Part shown: one piece after another, positions 36,900 through 48,671 of the stretch
Position numbering within the stretch: the first letter of the stretch is position 1
Layout of the letters: every line of letters starts with the position of its first letter
Source of the DNA: Sipunculus nudus
Taxonomy: Eukaryota; Annelida; Sipuncula; Golfingiida; Sipunculidae
Direction: 5' to 3'
Length of the DNA: 64,000 bases
Assembly (NCBI GenBank): GCA_026874595.1
Contig: CM049320.1
Coordinates: forward strand, 47,878,714 to 47,942,713
Notes under the pieces: generated by a model
What the model saw: only the letters and a program-made list of their open reading frames with translations
What the model was told of the DNA's origin: nothing
Database searches by the model: none
Made by a program: the position numbers and the translations under genes

Positions 36900-37700
36900 G
36901 AGGAGGGCAGCTCTGTGGCCTTGACCTTAGCTCCTGTGAGCTCAAACTAAATAGGGTTCTTCATCTATAGGTGAGTGAGCCATATGAGCAAGATGACACT
37001 GACAGGTGTTGGTCAAACGGTTTGGCCTAAAATTGGTCCACAAGCTTTTTCAAGAAGTGGGCGCTGTGGCCTTGACCTTTGACCCCGTGACCTAAAAATC
37101 GAGAGGGTTCTTCATCCATGGGTGGATGAGCCATATTTGCAAGATGGAAGGTTTTGGTCAAACGGTTTGGCTTTAAATGGGTCCACAAGCTTTTTCCAGA
37201 AGTGGGCCTTGTGACTGTGACCTTTGACCCCATGACCTGAAAATCAATAGGGTGCTTCATCCATGGGTGGGTGAGCCATATGTGGAAGATGAAAGGTTTT
37301 TGTGAAATGGTTTGGCTTAAAATGGGTCCACAAGCTTTTTCAAGAAGTGGGCCCTTTTGCCGTGACCTTTGACCCTGTGACCTCAAAATAGATAGGCTTT
37401 TTATCCATAGGATCCCGTGACCACAAAATTGATTGGAGTCGACATTCATGGGTGGATGGTCCATATGCGCAAGATGAAAGCTTTTGGTCAAACGGTTTGG
37501 CTTTAAATGGGTCCTCGATCTTTTTCAAGAAGTGGGCCCTGTGGCCGTCACCTTTAACCCCGTGACCTTAAAATTGATAGGGGTCTTTATCTATAGGTGG
37601 GTGAGCCATATGTGCAAGGTGAAAGGTTTTGGTCCAACGGTTTGGCTTATAAATCGAACCACAAGCCAATTCCGGACAGACATACGGACAGAAGGACGGA
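36900..37700. repeat. Dispersed repeat family E: ~145-bp tandem core with DR1 motifs
   Basis: 'ggtccacaagctttttc' recurs at about 37034, 37178 and 37325, with a weaker copy at 37510. Each unit includes 'atgggtgg.tgagccatat', 'aacggtttggct' and 'tgacctttgacccc.tgacct'. The right end is 'ccggacagacatacggacag' plus 'aaggacggacg', the same GTCCGTC-type sequence, in reverse, as the left ends of families B and D. The minus-strand frames here are repeat artefacts. Confidence 0.8.
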
Positions 37701-37789
37701 CGCACCAACGGAGGCGTTACTATATAATAAATATCATAGTGGCCAAATTGAATTTTTGATCGAGATGCATAAAGCTAGGCACAAAATGG

Positions 37790-38442
37790 GCTGTCTGGTT
37801 TTCCGGGCCATACCATGGAGACAGGGCTGTCTGGTATACTGGGCCATATCATGGGGACAAGGCTGTATTGTTTACTAGGCTATGCCAAGGAGACAGGGCT
37901 CTCGGGTTTACCGGGCCTTACCATGGAGACAGGGCTGTCTTGTTTACCGGGCGATATATGGAGACAGGGCTGTCTGGTATATTGGGCCATACAATGGAGA
38001 CAGGACTATCTGATAGTTTGGGCCATGCCATCGAGACAGGGCTGTCTGGTTAACTGGGCCATACCATGGAGACAGGACTGTATTTTATGATGGGCCATAC
38101 CAAATAGACAGGACTGTCTGGTTTACCAGGCCATACTGTTACAGATGTCTCTTTTGATATGGTACATGTGGCTCTCGGGTTTACCGGGCCTTACCATGGA
38201 GACAGGGCTGTCTTGTTTACCGGGCGATACTATGGAGACAGGGCTGTCTGGTATATTGGGCCATAAAATGGAGACAGGACTGTCTGGTAGTTTTGGCCAT
38301 GCCATCGAGACAGGGCTGTCTGGTTAACTGGGCCATACCATGGAGACAGAACTGTATTTTATGATGGGCCATACCAAATAGACAGGACTGTCTTGTTTAC
38401 CAGGCCATACTGTTACAGATGTCTCTTTTGATATGGTACATG
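37790..38442. repeat. 36-bp minisatellite, left part
   Basis: The unit is 'gggctgtctggtttactggg' + 'ccataccatggagaca'. A larger repeat is present: 'ggccatactgttacagatgt' plus 'ctcttttgatatggtacatgtg' (given in parts) recurs at 38130 and 38403, about 280 bp apart. The array is continued at 39285 after an unrelated ~840-bp segment. Because 36 is divisible by three, all frames are repetitive and several are open. Confidence 0.93.
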
Positions 38443-39183
38443 TGTCTGTAGGCATTCAGTTTCGTGTCAAGCGCAAACCTTGTGCGTTGCTATAAATAAC
38501 CCCCTGTGCGCTGCTATAAATAACCACCTGCTGAACTCTCGCGGAATGTAGAAACACAGCGCTCATACAAATTTGGAACTCTCTGGGCTGGTCGCGCTCT
38601 ATGAGCGCGTGTCTTGTAATGTTCTTTGGGCTTGTGTATTATGTATTGTTGGGTTCTTTGGGATTGTTCATGAAATAGAAGTTTCTAGAATTTTCGGATG
38701 AAAAGTTATAAATAGGATAAATATGAATAGTTATAAATATTCCAGCGGACACGGAAGAGTGTGAGTCAGTTTTGGACCTATCCGATAATTGCAGTAGTGT
38801 CACGGATTCTACGAACTCTATGCAGATTTAGTGCGGCCTGTCTCCAGTTTGCTTTCGGGATTATTACAAGAACTTCACTTTTGGATTACAACAGGTTGAT
38901 TTTGTGATTCAATTGGACTATTATTCTCTGAGGAGATTGATGTGAACTGTTCATATGGATTACACGTTTTAAAGGACTTGTTGTCGCTGTGACAGTGGTA
39001 GTATCCAGGTACTGTACACTTTATTTATTAAACTGTGAAATTGTATTGATTTACTGTTATACTGTTGTAATACTGTGTAATTGTTTTGATTTAGTGTATT
39101 GTAATGTTAGTATTGTTCTAAGAATAAATTATAATTATTTGTTAACATAAAAACGCTGACTTCTTTATTCATTCCCCTAGACA
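38443..39183. mobile_element. Candidate solo LTR inserted in the 36-bp minisatellite
   Basis: The 741-bp segment starts TGTCTGTAGG and ends CCCCTAGACA, so the ends form the short inverted repeat TGTCT/AGACA typical of LTRs. It has TATA-like boxes (two tandem 'gctataaataacc' at about 38489 and 38513; 'ttataaatagg' at about 38706) and an AATAAA at 39123. It interrupts the minisatellite at a point where the other copy of the local repeat continues normally. Against this: I see no 4-6-bp target duplication, no primer-binding site and about 100 further non-repeat bases (39184-39284). Confidence 0.4.
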
Positions 39184-39284
39184 TTTCACGCTGCCTAGTG
39201 TTGCAGAATCTGATTTTTTTTATCTCTATAACAAAATTTATGCTCGTCACGACTACGTGATCTGTAGTTGTTTGGTTCCTTAAC

Positions 39285-40740
39285 AAAACAATGGAGACTG
39301 GGCTGTCTGGTTTCCCGGGCCTTACCATGGAGACAGGGCTATCTGGTTTACTGGGCCCTACTATTGAGAGAGGGCTTTCTGGTGGGCAATGCCATAGAGA
39401 CTGGGCTGTCTGGTTTACCAGGCAATACAATTGAGACAGGGCTGTCTGGTTTACTAGGCCATACCATGGAGACAGAGATCTCTGGTTCACTAGGCCACAC
39501 CATGGAGACAGGGCTGTCTTTTTTACTGGGCCATACAAAGGGACAGGGATGTCTGGTTTACTGGGCAATACCATGGATACAGGAATCCCTGGTTTACTAG
39601 GCCATACCATAGTGACAGGACTGTCTTTATTACTGGGCCATACCATGGAGACTGGGCTTTCTGGTTTACCGGGCCTAACCATGGAGACAGAACTGTCTTT
39701 TTTATAAGGCTATACTATGGAGACAGGATTTCTGGTTTACCAAGCAATACCATGGAGACAGGGCTGTCTGGTTTACCGGGCGATACCGAGGAGACCGCGC
39801 TGTCTGGTTAACTGGGCCATACCACGGAGACAGGACTGTATGGTTTACCGTGCTATACCGCGGAGACAGGGATGTCTGGTTTACTGGGCGATACCGAGGA
39901 GACCGCGCTGTCTGGTTAACTTGGCCATACCATGGACACAGGACTGTCTGGGTAAAAAGGGCCATTAAAATTAAAACAGGGATGTCTGATTTACTATTCC
40001 ATACCATGAAGACAGGGTTATCTGGTTTACTGAGCAATACCCTGGATACAGGGATCTCTGGTTAACTAGGCCATACCATGGACACAGGGCTGTCTTTTTT
40101 ACTGGGCCATAGCATGGAGACAGAACTGTCTTGTTTATAAGGCTATACTATGGAGACAGGATTTCTGGTTTATCGGGCCATACTATGGAGACAGGGCTGT
40201 CTGGTTTACCGTGCCATACCATAGAGACAGGGCTGTCTGCTTTACTGGGACATACCATGGAGACAGGACTTCTAGTTTACAGGGCTATACTATGGAGACA
40301 GGGCTGTCTGGTTCACTGGGACATACCATGGAGACAGGGTTGTCTTGTTTACTGGGCCATATCATGGAGACAGGACTTTCTGGTTTACTGGGACATACCA
40401 CGGAGACAGGGTTGTCTGCTTTACTGGGACATACCATGGAGACAGGACCTCTAGTTTACAGGGCTGTTCTATGGAGACAGGGCTGTCTGGTTTACTGGGC
40501 CATACCATGGAGACAGAACTGTCTGGTTTCCCGGGCAATACAATGGAGACAGGGCTGTCTGGTTTACCGGGCCATACCATGGAGACAGACTGTCTTGTTT
40601 AAAAGGCTATACTATGGAGACAGGACTTTCAGGTTTACTGGGCAATACAATGGAGACAGGGCTTTCTGGTTTACCGTGCCATACCATGGAGACAGGTCAG
40701 TTTGGTTAACCGGGCCTCCCCATGGAGACATGACTGTCTG
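39285..40740. repeat. 36-bp minisatellite, right part, about 40 copies
   Basis: Same unit as 37790-38442; gagacag markers at 40331, 40367 and 40403 give the 36-bp period. A sub-block with 'gataccgaggagaccgcgct' occurs twice (39780 and 39889), so there is higher-order structure. Translations such as METGLSGLLGHT are artefacts. Confidence 0.94.
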
Positions 40741-41204
40741 TTATGTTCCGTAGACAGCCACCATCAGTATCCATGGGAATTCGTACCGAGGGAATATCTC
40801 CTGACAATAAACCTATAGGCAGCTGGCTAGTGAGGTTAGTAGAGAAGAGAATTGCTTGAAACATTAACTTCACGTTCATTAATTAGTACATTTGATATGG
40901 CTAATGTAGGTTAAACTCAGATGCATGTTCTTATTCCGAACCCGAAATTTGCTCGAAGGATTATCTTAAAATCAGCGTTATTAAGGTAGTGCTACATGTT
41001 CTGTTTCACTCTATTTAAGCTTAACAGAAATGCAGTTCGTTTGATATGCGTTCTTTGTTTTTTTTTATCCTGAGTCAAGCTGAAGAGACAAAAGACAAGT
41101 CTTGCATGTGTTACTGTTTTCTTAATCCAGTCGGCTCGGCTGTACAATCAGGAATATTTCTTGTATTCCTTGCATTAACATTATTCAGTCAGCTCAGGTG
41201 GAGG
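40741..41204. other. Spacer, nothing recognised
   Basis: Separates the 36-bp and 55-bp arrays. No gene or shared repeat was seen. Confidence 0.45.
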
Positions 41205-41466
41205 ACTCATACTTGTTTAGCTATAGGCGTGTCATCAACTCCATTCAGTGTGACTATACATGCCCCTCAGGACTACAGGCGTGACATCAACTCCCTGCAA
41301 TAACACTATACGTGCCGCTCTGGACTACAGGCGTGACATCAACTCCGTGCACTCGACTATACGTCCCGCCCCGGACTTTAAGCGTGACACCATCAACTAC
41401 GTGCAGTGTGACTAAACGTGCCGTTCTGGACTATAGGCATGACACCATCAACTACGTGTAGTGTGA
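41205..41466. repeat. 55-bp minisatellite, left part
   Basis: The unit is 'catcaactacgtgcagtgtg' + 'actatacgtgccgttctgga' + 'ctacaggcgtgacac'; copies at 41391 and 41446 give 55 bp. It is split by the LINE at 41467 and continues at 44230. Confidence 0.92.
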
Positions 41467-44229
41467 TAAAGCATTATATTCATCAGCAGGCACTGATGAA
41501 AATTATAGATCAGAATTTAATATCAAACCACAGTTAAACTCACTTACAGAAGAAGCAAAACACTTCTCTTATAAAGATTTTACCTCATCTGAATTTGTTA
41601 ATACACTTCAATCTTTAAAGAATAACAAAACACCTGGGCCAGATGGATTTCCTGCTGAATTTTATAAAATGTTTTGGGAAGATCTAAAAGAACATTACAT
41701 TAATGCTGTTGTTTACTCTTTTAATACCGGTTCTTTACCATTGACTATGCGGCAGGGCATTCTTTGTTTGATACCTAAGAAAGGAAAAGATTCAACACTT
41801 CTAAAAAATTGGCGCCCTCTTTCATTCTTGAATAAAGACTATAACATAATTGCAAAAACTTTGGCAAATAGACTTAAATATATCCTACCTCGTATAATAA
41901 ATCAAACAGGTTTCATCAAAAATAGATATATTGGGGAAAATATAATAAAAATCACAGATATATTTGCTTATGCCAGAAAACAAAAAATAAACAGCTACTT
42001 CATATCAATTGTTTTTCAAAACGCTTTTGACTTTTTAGAATGGTCTCATATTCAGAATACTTTTAAATCTTTTTCAATTTGGATTATTCTTCAAAAAATT
42101 GGTTAATATTATTTACACTAACATAAGCAGTTGTGTTAAAAATAGAGGATGGGCAACTGAGTATTTCACAATTTCTCGTGGTGTAAGACAAGGTTGCTCC
42201 TTATCCCCATATTTATTTATACTAGCATGTGCATTAGCATGTAAAATCAGGAATAATCCAACTATTAAGGGAGTATATATTGGAGATCAAGAATATAAAT
42301 TAATACAATATGCAGATGATACTGCTTTAACGCTGACAGGGGGTTACCAATCTGTTAAAGAAGCCATTAAAACATTTGCACATTTTGAGAAAATATCAGG
42401 ACTTAAGGTAAATTTAGATAAAACCGTATAGTAATGCCAATACATGATATAATATATGAAGAAGGAAATATAGCGAAAAAAACAGGACTCCAGTGGCGCT
42501 TAGAACCGGTCAAAGTACTTGGCATATACATCTATCCAGACTGGAGAATAATGAAGGATATTAATTGCAAAGAGATCCTAAGTAAAATAAAAACAACTGT
42601 TAATATATGGTCCAAGAGGGCCACGTCTGTGTCTGGAAAGATCGCTATCATAAAAGCTCATATTCTGTCTTTATTAACCTATGCCCTTCAAGTTTTACCT
42701 AATCCATCAGCAGTTTATATTGAATAAATTGAATCATTACTTTACAGATGTATTTGGGGTAAACAAGACAGAATTAACAGAACAACGCTAGTCGCTCCAA
42801 TAGAAAGAGGAGGGCTTGGTATGATACATATAAAATCAAAAATGGAAGCTATAAAAATTAATTGGGTTAAACGATTTCTCCCAGGACACATATAGGAGAA
42901 GGATGAAATATAGTAAACCAGCAGTTCAAGGGAATAGGTCAGTTAATATTTAAATGTAATTTAGAAAGCACAGACACAAAATACTATAACAAAACATGTC
43001 ACCCTTTTTGGAAAGAAGTGTTAAATATATGGTGCAAATATAACTTTGATAAAGTAAATATATGTCATGATATTTTATCACAGATATTATTCTTCAACTC
43101 TTATATTAAAATAGAAAGAGATATAGTATATGATAAACTTTTATATAATGCTGGTATAACAAAGATCAGTGATATTATTAGAACAAATAATGATAAATAT
43201 GTATTTCTACCTTATGATGAATTAATAAATAAAACTAAAGCTAAAATAAAGAAAATGCAGTATATGAGATTAGTAGATGCAATTCCCACTATTTGGAAAA
43301 AAAAATAAAAATATGTGAACCTAGTATTATATTATGTAAAACAAAATTAGATAAAGTAATGGAAATGAAGAAAATTACATATATTATATATAATGAACTT
43401 CTACTCAATATTTATACAAAACCTACAAAAATGATTGAAAAATGGAACAAAGACATGGAATGTGAATGTGAACAAACAAAATTTGAGGCTTTTAATAATA
43501 TTAAGAAAACAACCATATCTGAAACACTAAGAATCTTTCAATTCAAACTTATGCTTAGATGTATAGCCCTTAACCCATTCTTATTTACAATCGGAAAGAA
43601 AGATATACTTTGCTCTCTTTGTAAAAATGAGAAGGAATCATTATTGCATCTCTTCTATCAGTGCAGGGAAACCCAGAAAATAATGTCACAGATGAAAAGC
43701 TGGCTCTTGAGTTTCAATTTTGTGATAGATGATGCTAATCTTTCTAAAAAATGTGTTATATTCAACAAAACGAATTGCTCCACACTTGATCTATTACTTC
43801 TATTATTCAAAAGGTTTATATATATCTGTAAATGTAAAGACATATGCCATACCTTGACAGTTTACAGGCTTATATAAGGCAGATATATAATATTGAGAAA
43901 AACATAGCTAAACGAACTGGTAATATTGCTGTTCACCATAATAAATGGAAACCATTAATCAATTACTTAGAATAGTTTTTTTTAAATTATAAACTCTGTA
44001 AATATTCTACTAAACAGTGATTTTATATTCTTGACCCTCTGGATTAACTGTACAAAGTTCATAATGGTTTTGTATTTCTATGTTTGTATGCGAGTAATTT
44101 TTTGTTGATGCGATGTATTTTTTTTGTTGTTGTCCAGTGAATGTACATGTAGTAGCCGTACTTTGCTTTTCATGTTTCATGTTTGCTGTACATTGTATGT
44201 TTATTTTGTTTGTTTATAATAAAAAAAAC
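41467..44229 (+). mobile_element. 5'-truncated non-LTR retrotransposon (LINE) with poly(A) tail
   Basis: The insert sits inside the 55-bp minisatellite. It starts within the reverse transcriptase frame and ends in 'gtttataataaaaaaaacc', a short A tail. The 15-bp string 'ctacgtgtagtgtga' stands at 41452-41466 and again at 44230-44244, as a target-site duplication would; because the host is a tandem repeat this could in part be repeat identity. The endonuclease and ORF1 are missing, as expected of truncated target-primed insertion. Confidence 0.85.
41468..43975 (+). pseudogene. LINE reverse transcriptase / C-terminal region, decayed
   Basis: Recognisable in order: NNKTPGPDGFPAEFYK, IPKKGKD..LKNWRPLS, the G-F-I-x-x-R-Y block, GVRQGCSLSPYLF, and the catalytic box YADDTALTL, then LKVNLDKT. 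Downstream are the thumb-like 'LSLLTYALQVLP', 'RGGLGM', and a CHC-type 'CSLCKNEKESLLHLFYQCRE' region. The order is that of L1/Tx1-type LINEs. The frame shifts near 42100, stops at 42429 and 42725, and shifts again near 42890, 43300 and 43850. The first catalytic aspartate, expected before '..AFDFLEW', is a valine (SIVFQNAFDFLEW). It cannot be active. Confidence 0.88.
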
Positions 44230-44655
44230 CTACGTGTAGTGTGACTATACGTGCCGTTCTGGACTACAAGCGTGAAACCATCAACTACGTGCAGTGTGAC
44301 TATACGTGTCGTTCTGGACAATAGGCATGACACCATCAACTACGTGTAGTGTGACTATACGTGCCATTCTGGACTAAAGGCTTGACACCAACTACGTGCA
44401 GTGTGACTATACGTGCCGTTCTGGACCACAGGTGTGACACCATCAACTCCGTCCAGTGTGACTATAGGTCCCGCTCTGGACTACAGCCGTGACACCATCA
44501 ATTCCTTGCAGTGTGACTTTCGTGTCAGTCTGAACTATAGCCGTCACATCATCAATTCCTTTCAGTGTGATTATACGTGCCAGTCTGAACTACAGGTATG
44601 ACACAATCAACTCCGTGCAGTGTGACTTCACCTGCCGTTTTGGACTATAGGCCGC
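44230..44655. repeat. 55-bp minisatellite, right part
   Basis: Continuation of the array at 41205 after the LINE; copies at 44279 and 44334 keep the 55-bp period, and units decay towards 44655. It ends about 330 bp from the stop codon of the minus-strand gene, so it may lie in that gene's 3' UTR or just beyond it. Confidence 0.92.
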
Positions 44656-44984
44656 TCGGATCCTGTTCATGGAAAAGCTGCTGAACAGGTACGGGGGAGT
44701 ATTTGTATTTCTAATAACACTAGAAACAATTATGTACAAATTTTATGTAGACATGTACAAACGTGCATAAGAATAATTCAATAATATGGATATAAAATGG
44801 ATAGTATTTAGTTTTTAAATAATCTTCTAAGCATACTAATAAACTACTGTCACGTTAATCTGCGAATTCCGTGCACTAATTACATGGAAATATTATTGAT
44901 ATGATTTCCCCATGTGGCAGGCTGTCACTTCATCGTGGACACGGTCCGGAGTATTATCATCACATATTACAGCGTGTCATTAGT
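44656..44984 (-). other. 3' flank/UTR of the minus-strand membrane protein gene
   Basis: Follows the stop codon at 44985-44987 on the minus strand. I find no clear AATAAA on that strand within this stretch, so the transcript probably runs on into the 55-bp array, or uses a variant signal. Confidence 0.4.
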
Positions 44985-45301
44985 CTAATATCTGACGTCC
45001 ATATTGCCCCATGTATTGGCGTCTCGTGTGGCCGTGTAGGTCTTTGTGACGTAACCCTCTTGATGTCCACCGGTAGTAGAATAGCCTGAGAACATCTTTT
45101 TCTCTGAATACCCTGCATTTCCGGCGGCGGCAGCTGCGGCCTGCTCGCCCGTTCTACGTTTGGTGACGATCAGGGCGATAATGGTGAGCAAGGCCACCAG
45201 GGCGATAATACCAGCAACTACGTATATCAACCAGGTCAGGTCGTTAGTCGCCATCTGTGCCTCGCTCACCGGCTCACTCGAAGGTGGCGGACCGCTGATA
45301 C
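44985..45301 (-). CDS. LamG-domain membrane protein, last exon (TM + tail)
   Basis: Last of nine exons of a minus-strand gene (57993 to 44985; residue numbers below count from the first visible exon, 976 residues in all). The acceptor AG is at 45303-45302; entry is phase 1. It encodes a Pro/Ser-rich stalk (ISGPPPSSEPVSEAQ), one membrane helix at about residues 893-917 (WLIYVVAGIIALVALLTIIA...), the stop-transfer KRR, and a 59-residue tail with an Ala run, five Tyr-containing spots (GYSEKK, GYSTT, GYVTKTY) and the end MDVRY. With the LamG domains upstream this makes a type I surface protein. The ATG-started open frame reaches 45341, but those first residues are intron. Confidence 0.87.
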
Positions 45302-45727
45302 CTGCGGATGTAAAACGTACCGGTATTTCATTATATGACATTTATTCAACACTGGGTCATTACTGATAAACAACAAGCATATATTGCTATTGGTTTATAA
45401 CTGAACTAATTCGAAATTACATTGGAGCTCGGACCCTCTATAAGGATAATTGTCGACCCTGTACCAAGGAAATCAAACACACAGCTATATGCTTAAGACA
45501 CTTTAATTTAGATATCTCATAATATAATTTGTGTGGATGCTCACATCTAGCTGATACAGGTTTATTTTTTTACAAATAGTGGGTCGTGTTCGTGCGTATG
45601 TACAAGAAGATATTTAGGATTGTTGTTGATGGAATACATGTTAAAGCGATGGAGTCTTATGAAGGGAACAAGGAATCACGATAAATCCACCTATAGATAT
45701 GGACAGAATGTTGAGATTATACATTAC
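45302..45727 (-). other. Intron of the membrane protein gene
   Basis: Bounded by donor GTAATG (45727-45722) and the acceptor at 45302. AT-rich with no repeats recognised. Confidence 0.6.
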
Positions 45728-46369
45728 CAGTAAGAGGCTCTCCTGTGCTCTGAGGGAACTTTTCGGCCCCCCACACCTTCATGTCATCTAGCCACACGGT
45801 CGTCTTACATCCGGGTAAAGTATCGTCCGCGTTTGATTTCCCGAGGTAGAAGTCATTGAACGCCACATTAAACGTCCGCACAGACTGAGGAGTGGTCTGC
45901 TGACCAACCAAGGTCCCATTCACAAACAAACGCAAACCATCGTAATCCGACCATACCATGACCACATGATACCACGTACCGCCTCTGATTGGTGGAGATG
46001 TGTTTGCCATCAATCTCCACTGTTTAGAAGTACTTTTGGCATATGCCACCAGCCCTGTTCCTTGTTGATAAGACAGGGCTACCCCGTGGGAGGCGACGCT
46101 TTGTCCTCCATTGCTGTAGATGTACCTGGAGCAGGATGCATTCTCCAGTCTCAGCCACAGAGACACCGTGTACCCGTTAGGACATAGGTCCAGGTTGCCG
46201 AAGCAGGCGTTCCTGTCGTTGTCCACAAGAACGTTCTGGTTTGGTTTCAGTTCAATAGCTCCGTCGTGGACGCCAGTGGTGATGCTTGGTCCATTGTTAG
46301 TCGTTGCATCCTTTTCAGCCTCCAGCTTACTTCCAGTTATTTTATCCATAGGAAACTGATAGTGGAATC
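45728..46369 (-). CDS. LamG-domain membrane protein, exon with third LamG domain
   Basis: The acceptor is 'atatacttacag' (minus strand, AG at 46371-46370) and the donor is ACTG|GTAATG. It is a 642-nt phase 1-1 exon, so the domain is a symmetric module. It encodes FHYQFPMDKITGSKLEAEK and then a concanavalin-A-like LamG fold: ACFGNLDLCPNGYTVSLWLR (the C-x-G-x-L-x-x-C-P-x-G-[FY]-T-V-S-x-W core), WYHVVMVWSDYDGLRLFVNG, and the closing strand VWLDDMKVWG. Four cysteines are visible (CFGNLDLC, NASC, PGC). Such domains bind carbohydrate or protein ligands outside the cell; the ligand here is unknown. Confidence 0.87.
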
Positions 46370-46635
46370 CTGTAAGTATATCAAGATGTGACCGTTAGTG
46401 ACAAACAATCCATACCACACTCTCAACAAAACGAAAACAGGATTGACCCAAATAATTAATACTTGTAATACTTGTAACATTTAAACATGTTTAGATATTT
46501 AGAATGGGAGCAACAGATCTTCATGTTGAATTTAATTTTATCGAAAACCTTTCGTTTTTATTTGTTTCCCAATGCCTTATTCTTGATAAATAGTAACCCG
46601 CAGTCATATGGTCATTACACAGGAGTTTACCCTAC
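46370..46635 (-). other. Intron of the membrane protein gene
   Basis: Short intron between the donor GTAGGG and the acceptor TTACAG; nothing else seen. Confidence 0.7.
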
Positions 46636-47286
46636 CTGAATCATAAAGTCGCTTGATCTCCTCAGGGTCCATGAATCTCTCCCAGAAGTAAACTTCATCT
46701 AGCGACACGTCTGCCCTGTGTTGTCCATTGTTGTAAGCTCCAAGAACCAGTGCGTTATTGGTATTATCCGGGGTGACATTGTTGGCTCGCGGTTCACCGT
46801 CAGTCTGAGACCGGACACCGTTAATGTAAACATGCAAGTGTTTTGTCGGGTGCCAGGTCAACAGCACGTGGTTCCAGATGTCCTCATGTATGTCGACTGC
46901 GGTGGGACCTGACTCCCACACGGAGGTCCTCGTCCTCACCACGCCGCTCACAGTGTGGTCATCACCTTCAGGCTGAAAGCAAATGGCGAACCCCAAATGA
47001 CGATCATCATCCCCTCCGTTGGCGATGACGCACTGTTTTCTGTTGATACTTCCTGGTTTCATCCAGAAGGACACAGTGAACCCTTCAGGACAGTAATCCG
47101 GATCGCCAAGACACTGTCCGGCGTAATCTCCCAGTGTAACTTGCTGGTTGATTCCGTCAAAGGTAATTCCATTCCCAATGAGTCCAGGATTGATCAGCGG
47201 GTCGCCTCGGTAGATGTAGTTTGGTGGATCAGGAAAAGGCTCCACGGGCCAGTAAATAGGATCCCGGGTAAACCCATAAACATGAC
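46636..47286 (-). CDS. LamG-domain membrane protein, exon with second LamG domain
   Basis: 651 nt, phase 1-1. It encodes HVYGFTRDPIYWPVEPFPDP, then a LamG domain: CLGDPDYCPEGFTVSFWMKP, 'CVIANGGDD', WNHVLLTWHPTKHLHVYING, then VSLDEVYFWERFMDPEEIKR-LYDSG. The acceptor chosen (AG at 47288-47287) has a G at -3, which is weak. It is nevertheless the only AG that keeps phase 1, because a TGA lies immediately upstream in frame. The tail 'EEIKRLYDSG' joins straight to FHYQFPMD of the next exon, a very short linker between domains. Confidence 0.85.
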
Positions 47287-48671
47287 CTCAAACATAAACA
47301 CAATCAGTGTATACATCTACACACGATAGTAAACAATGAACAAAAATTTTATCACTTGAAACTAAGGAAAAGATTAATTCATTGCAAAGAAAAATTATTC
47401 GTTTTAAATGTGTTAATTCATGGAAAACTTAATACTTACAGTTTAATATTCGACAATACCGCTTCTATTTTACGAAAAAAGGAAAGCGTTGAACAGGATT
47501 TAATGTCTCAAAATATAAGCCAATATTTAAATATTACACATAATATTGAACTACTAAGGCACATTTTCTATTTCTTGTACAGTGTTTCCTGTTTGCTCTG
47601 AATAAAATATGTAATGTAAATATTGATTGGGCATATAACTCTTTATGGTCGAGTCCCCTTTTGGTCACGATCATAAATTATGTAATGATCTATGGTGCAT
47701 GAGGTTTGTATTTTTGAGTCTTGGTCAATTAAGGTCAACTGAAAATATTAAGTAGTCTCAAATGTTAAAAGAAAACCCTAAGCAAATGAATGACCAGACT
47801 GATAAGTCAACAACAAAACAGTACACAGTTACACTGATTCTTTCATATGAAAAACTTATACTATTTTTGAAGTCCATGCAGATAAATATTCGACAGAAGT
47901 TACAAGTAAAATTAAAGAATTGCTGTTAGCGCAACCAGTCCTCTGCAGCAAATAAAATCATTCAAGCCCAATTATTTGCCCCTAACTATGACAATGTATA
48001 GGCCCGACTCTGCAGTAAAAGTTGCTTAATTTCAGTATCTCAGAAGAGCTCTCCAGTCGTGTCAGCACGTGGAGCTGAATGTCCTGTGGTCTATAGTTAC
48101 TTCTGATGCCACGTTCACTGCCTCAATGATATGGTATTATCACGACTAGATTCAGGTTTTTTTTATGCACGGGACAATAGACAATAATAAGAGGTCATTA
48201 ATTGTCTTTACGGCATTGCAGCGAATATGATAACTCTGAATTTGACCATTTGGCGTTTGAGGCTCTGGTGGAGTTAGACCCGAAGATCTTAGGCTCTGTA
48301 CTCCAAAGCCTTAACCATTCCAGGCTGTGTCCTACTCCTTGGCCTCAAAGCCTTAACCACTCCAGGCTGTGTCCAAGCCTTGCCTTCAAAGCCTTAACCA
48401 CTCCAGGTTGTGTCCTACCCCTTGGCACCAAGCCATTTGAACTTTAAATCGGGTGTCTACACTCAATAGACCTAGAAAATTGTCTTAAACTGTGTCATGT
48501 AGTTAAAGTCATATGTGAGTTTATTCGCTCTATGCCCGGTGTCTGTAAACTGTCAGAAATTAATTCTTATTAGCCGATGTATATAACCAGTAAATATAGA
48601 TTAATGCTGTTTCAATGATATTGTGTCGAAGTATCTGCGAACAGGCTGTCTTTGGTCCTACTTCTGCTTAC
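47287..48671 (-). other. Intron of the membrane protein gene, with a short 42-bp repeat
   Basis: Mostly AT-rich. At 48300-48430 three copies of a 41-42-bp unit ('aaagccttaaccactccagg' + 'ctgtgtcc...') begin at 48305, 48347 and 48388. No coding exon is seen. Confidence 0.7.

Noticed and set aside
37815-40753. Frames with METGLSGLLGHT repeats and their minus-strand partners
   Set aside because: Product of the 36-bp minisatellite, 12 codons per unit.
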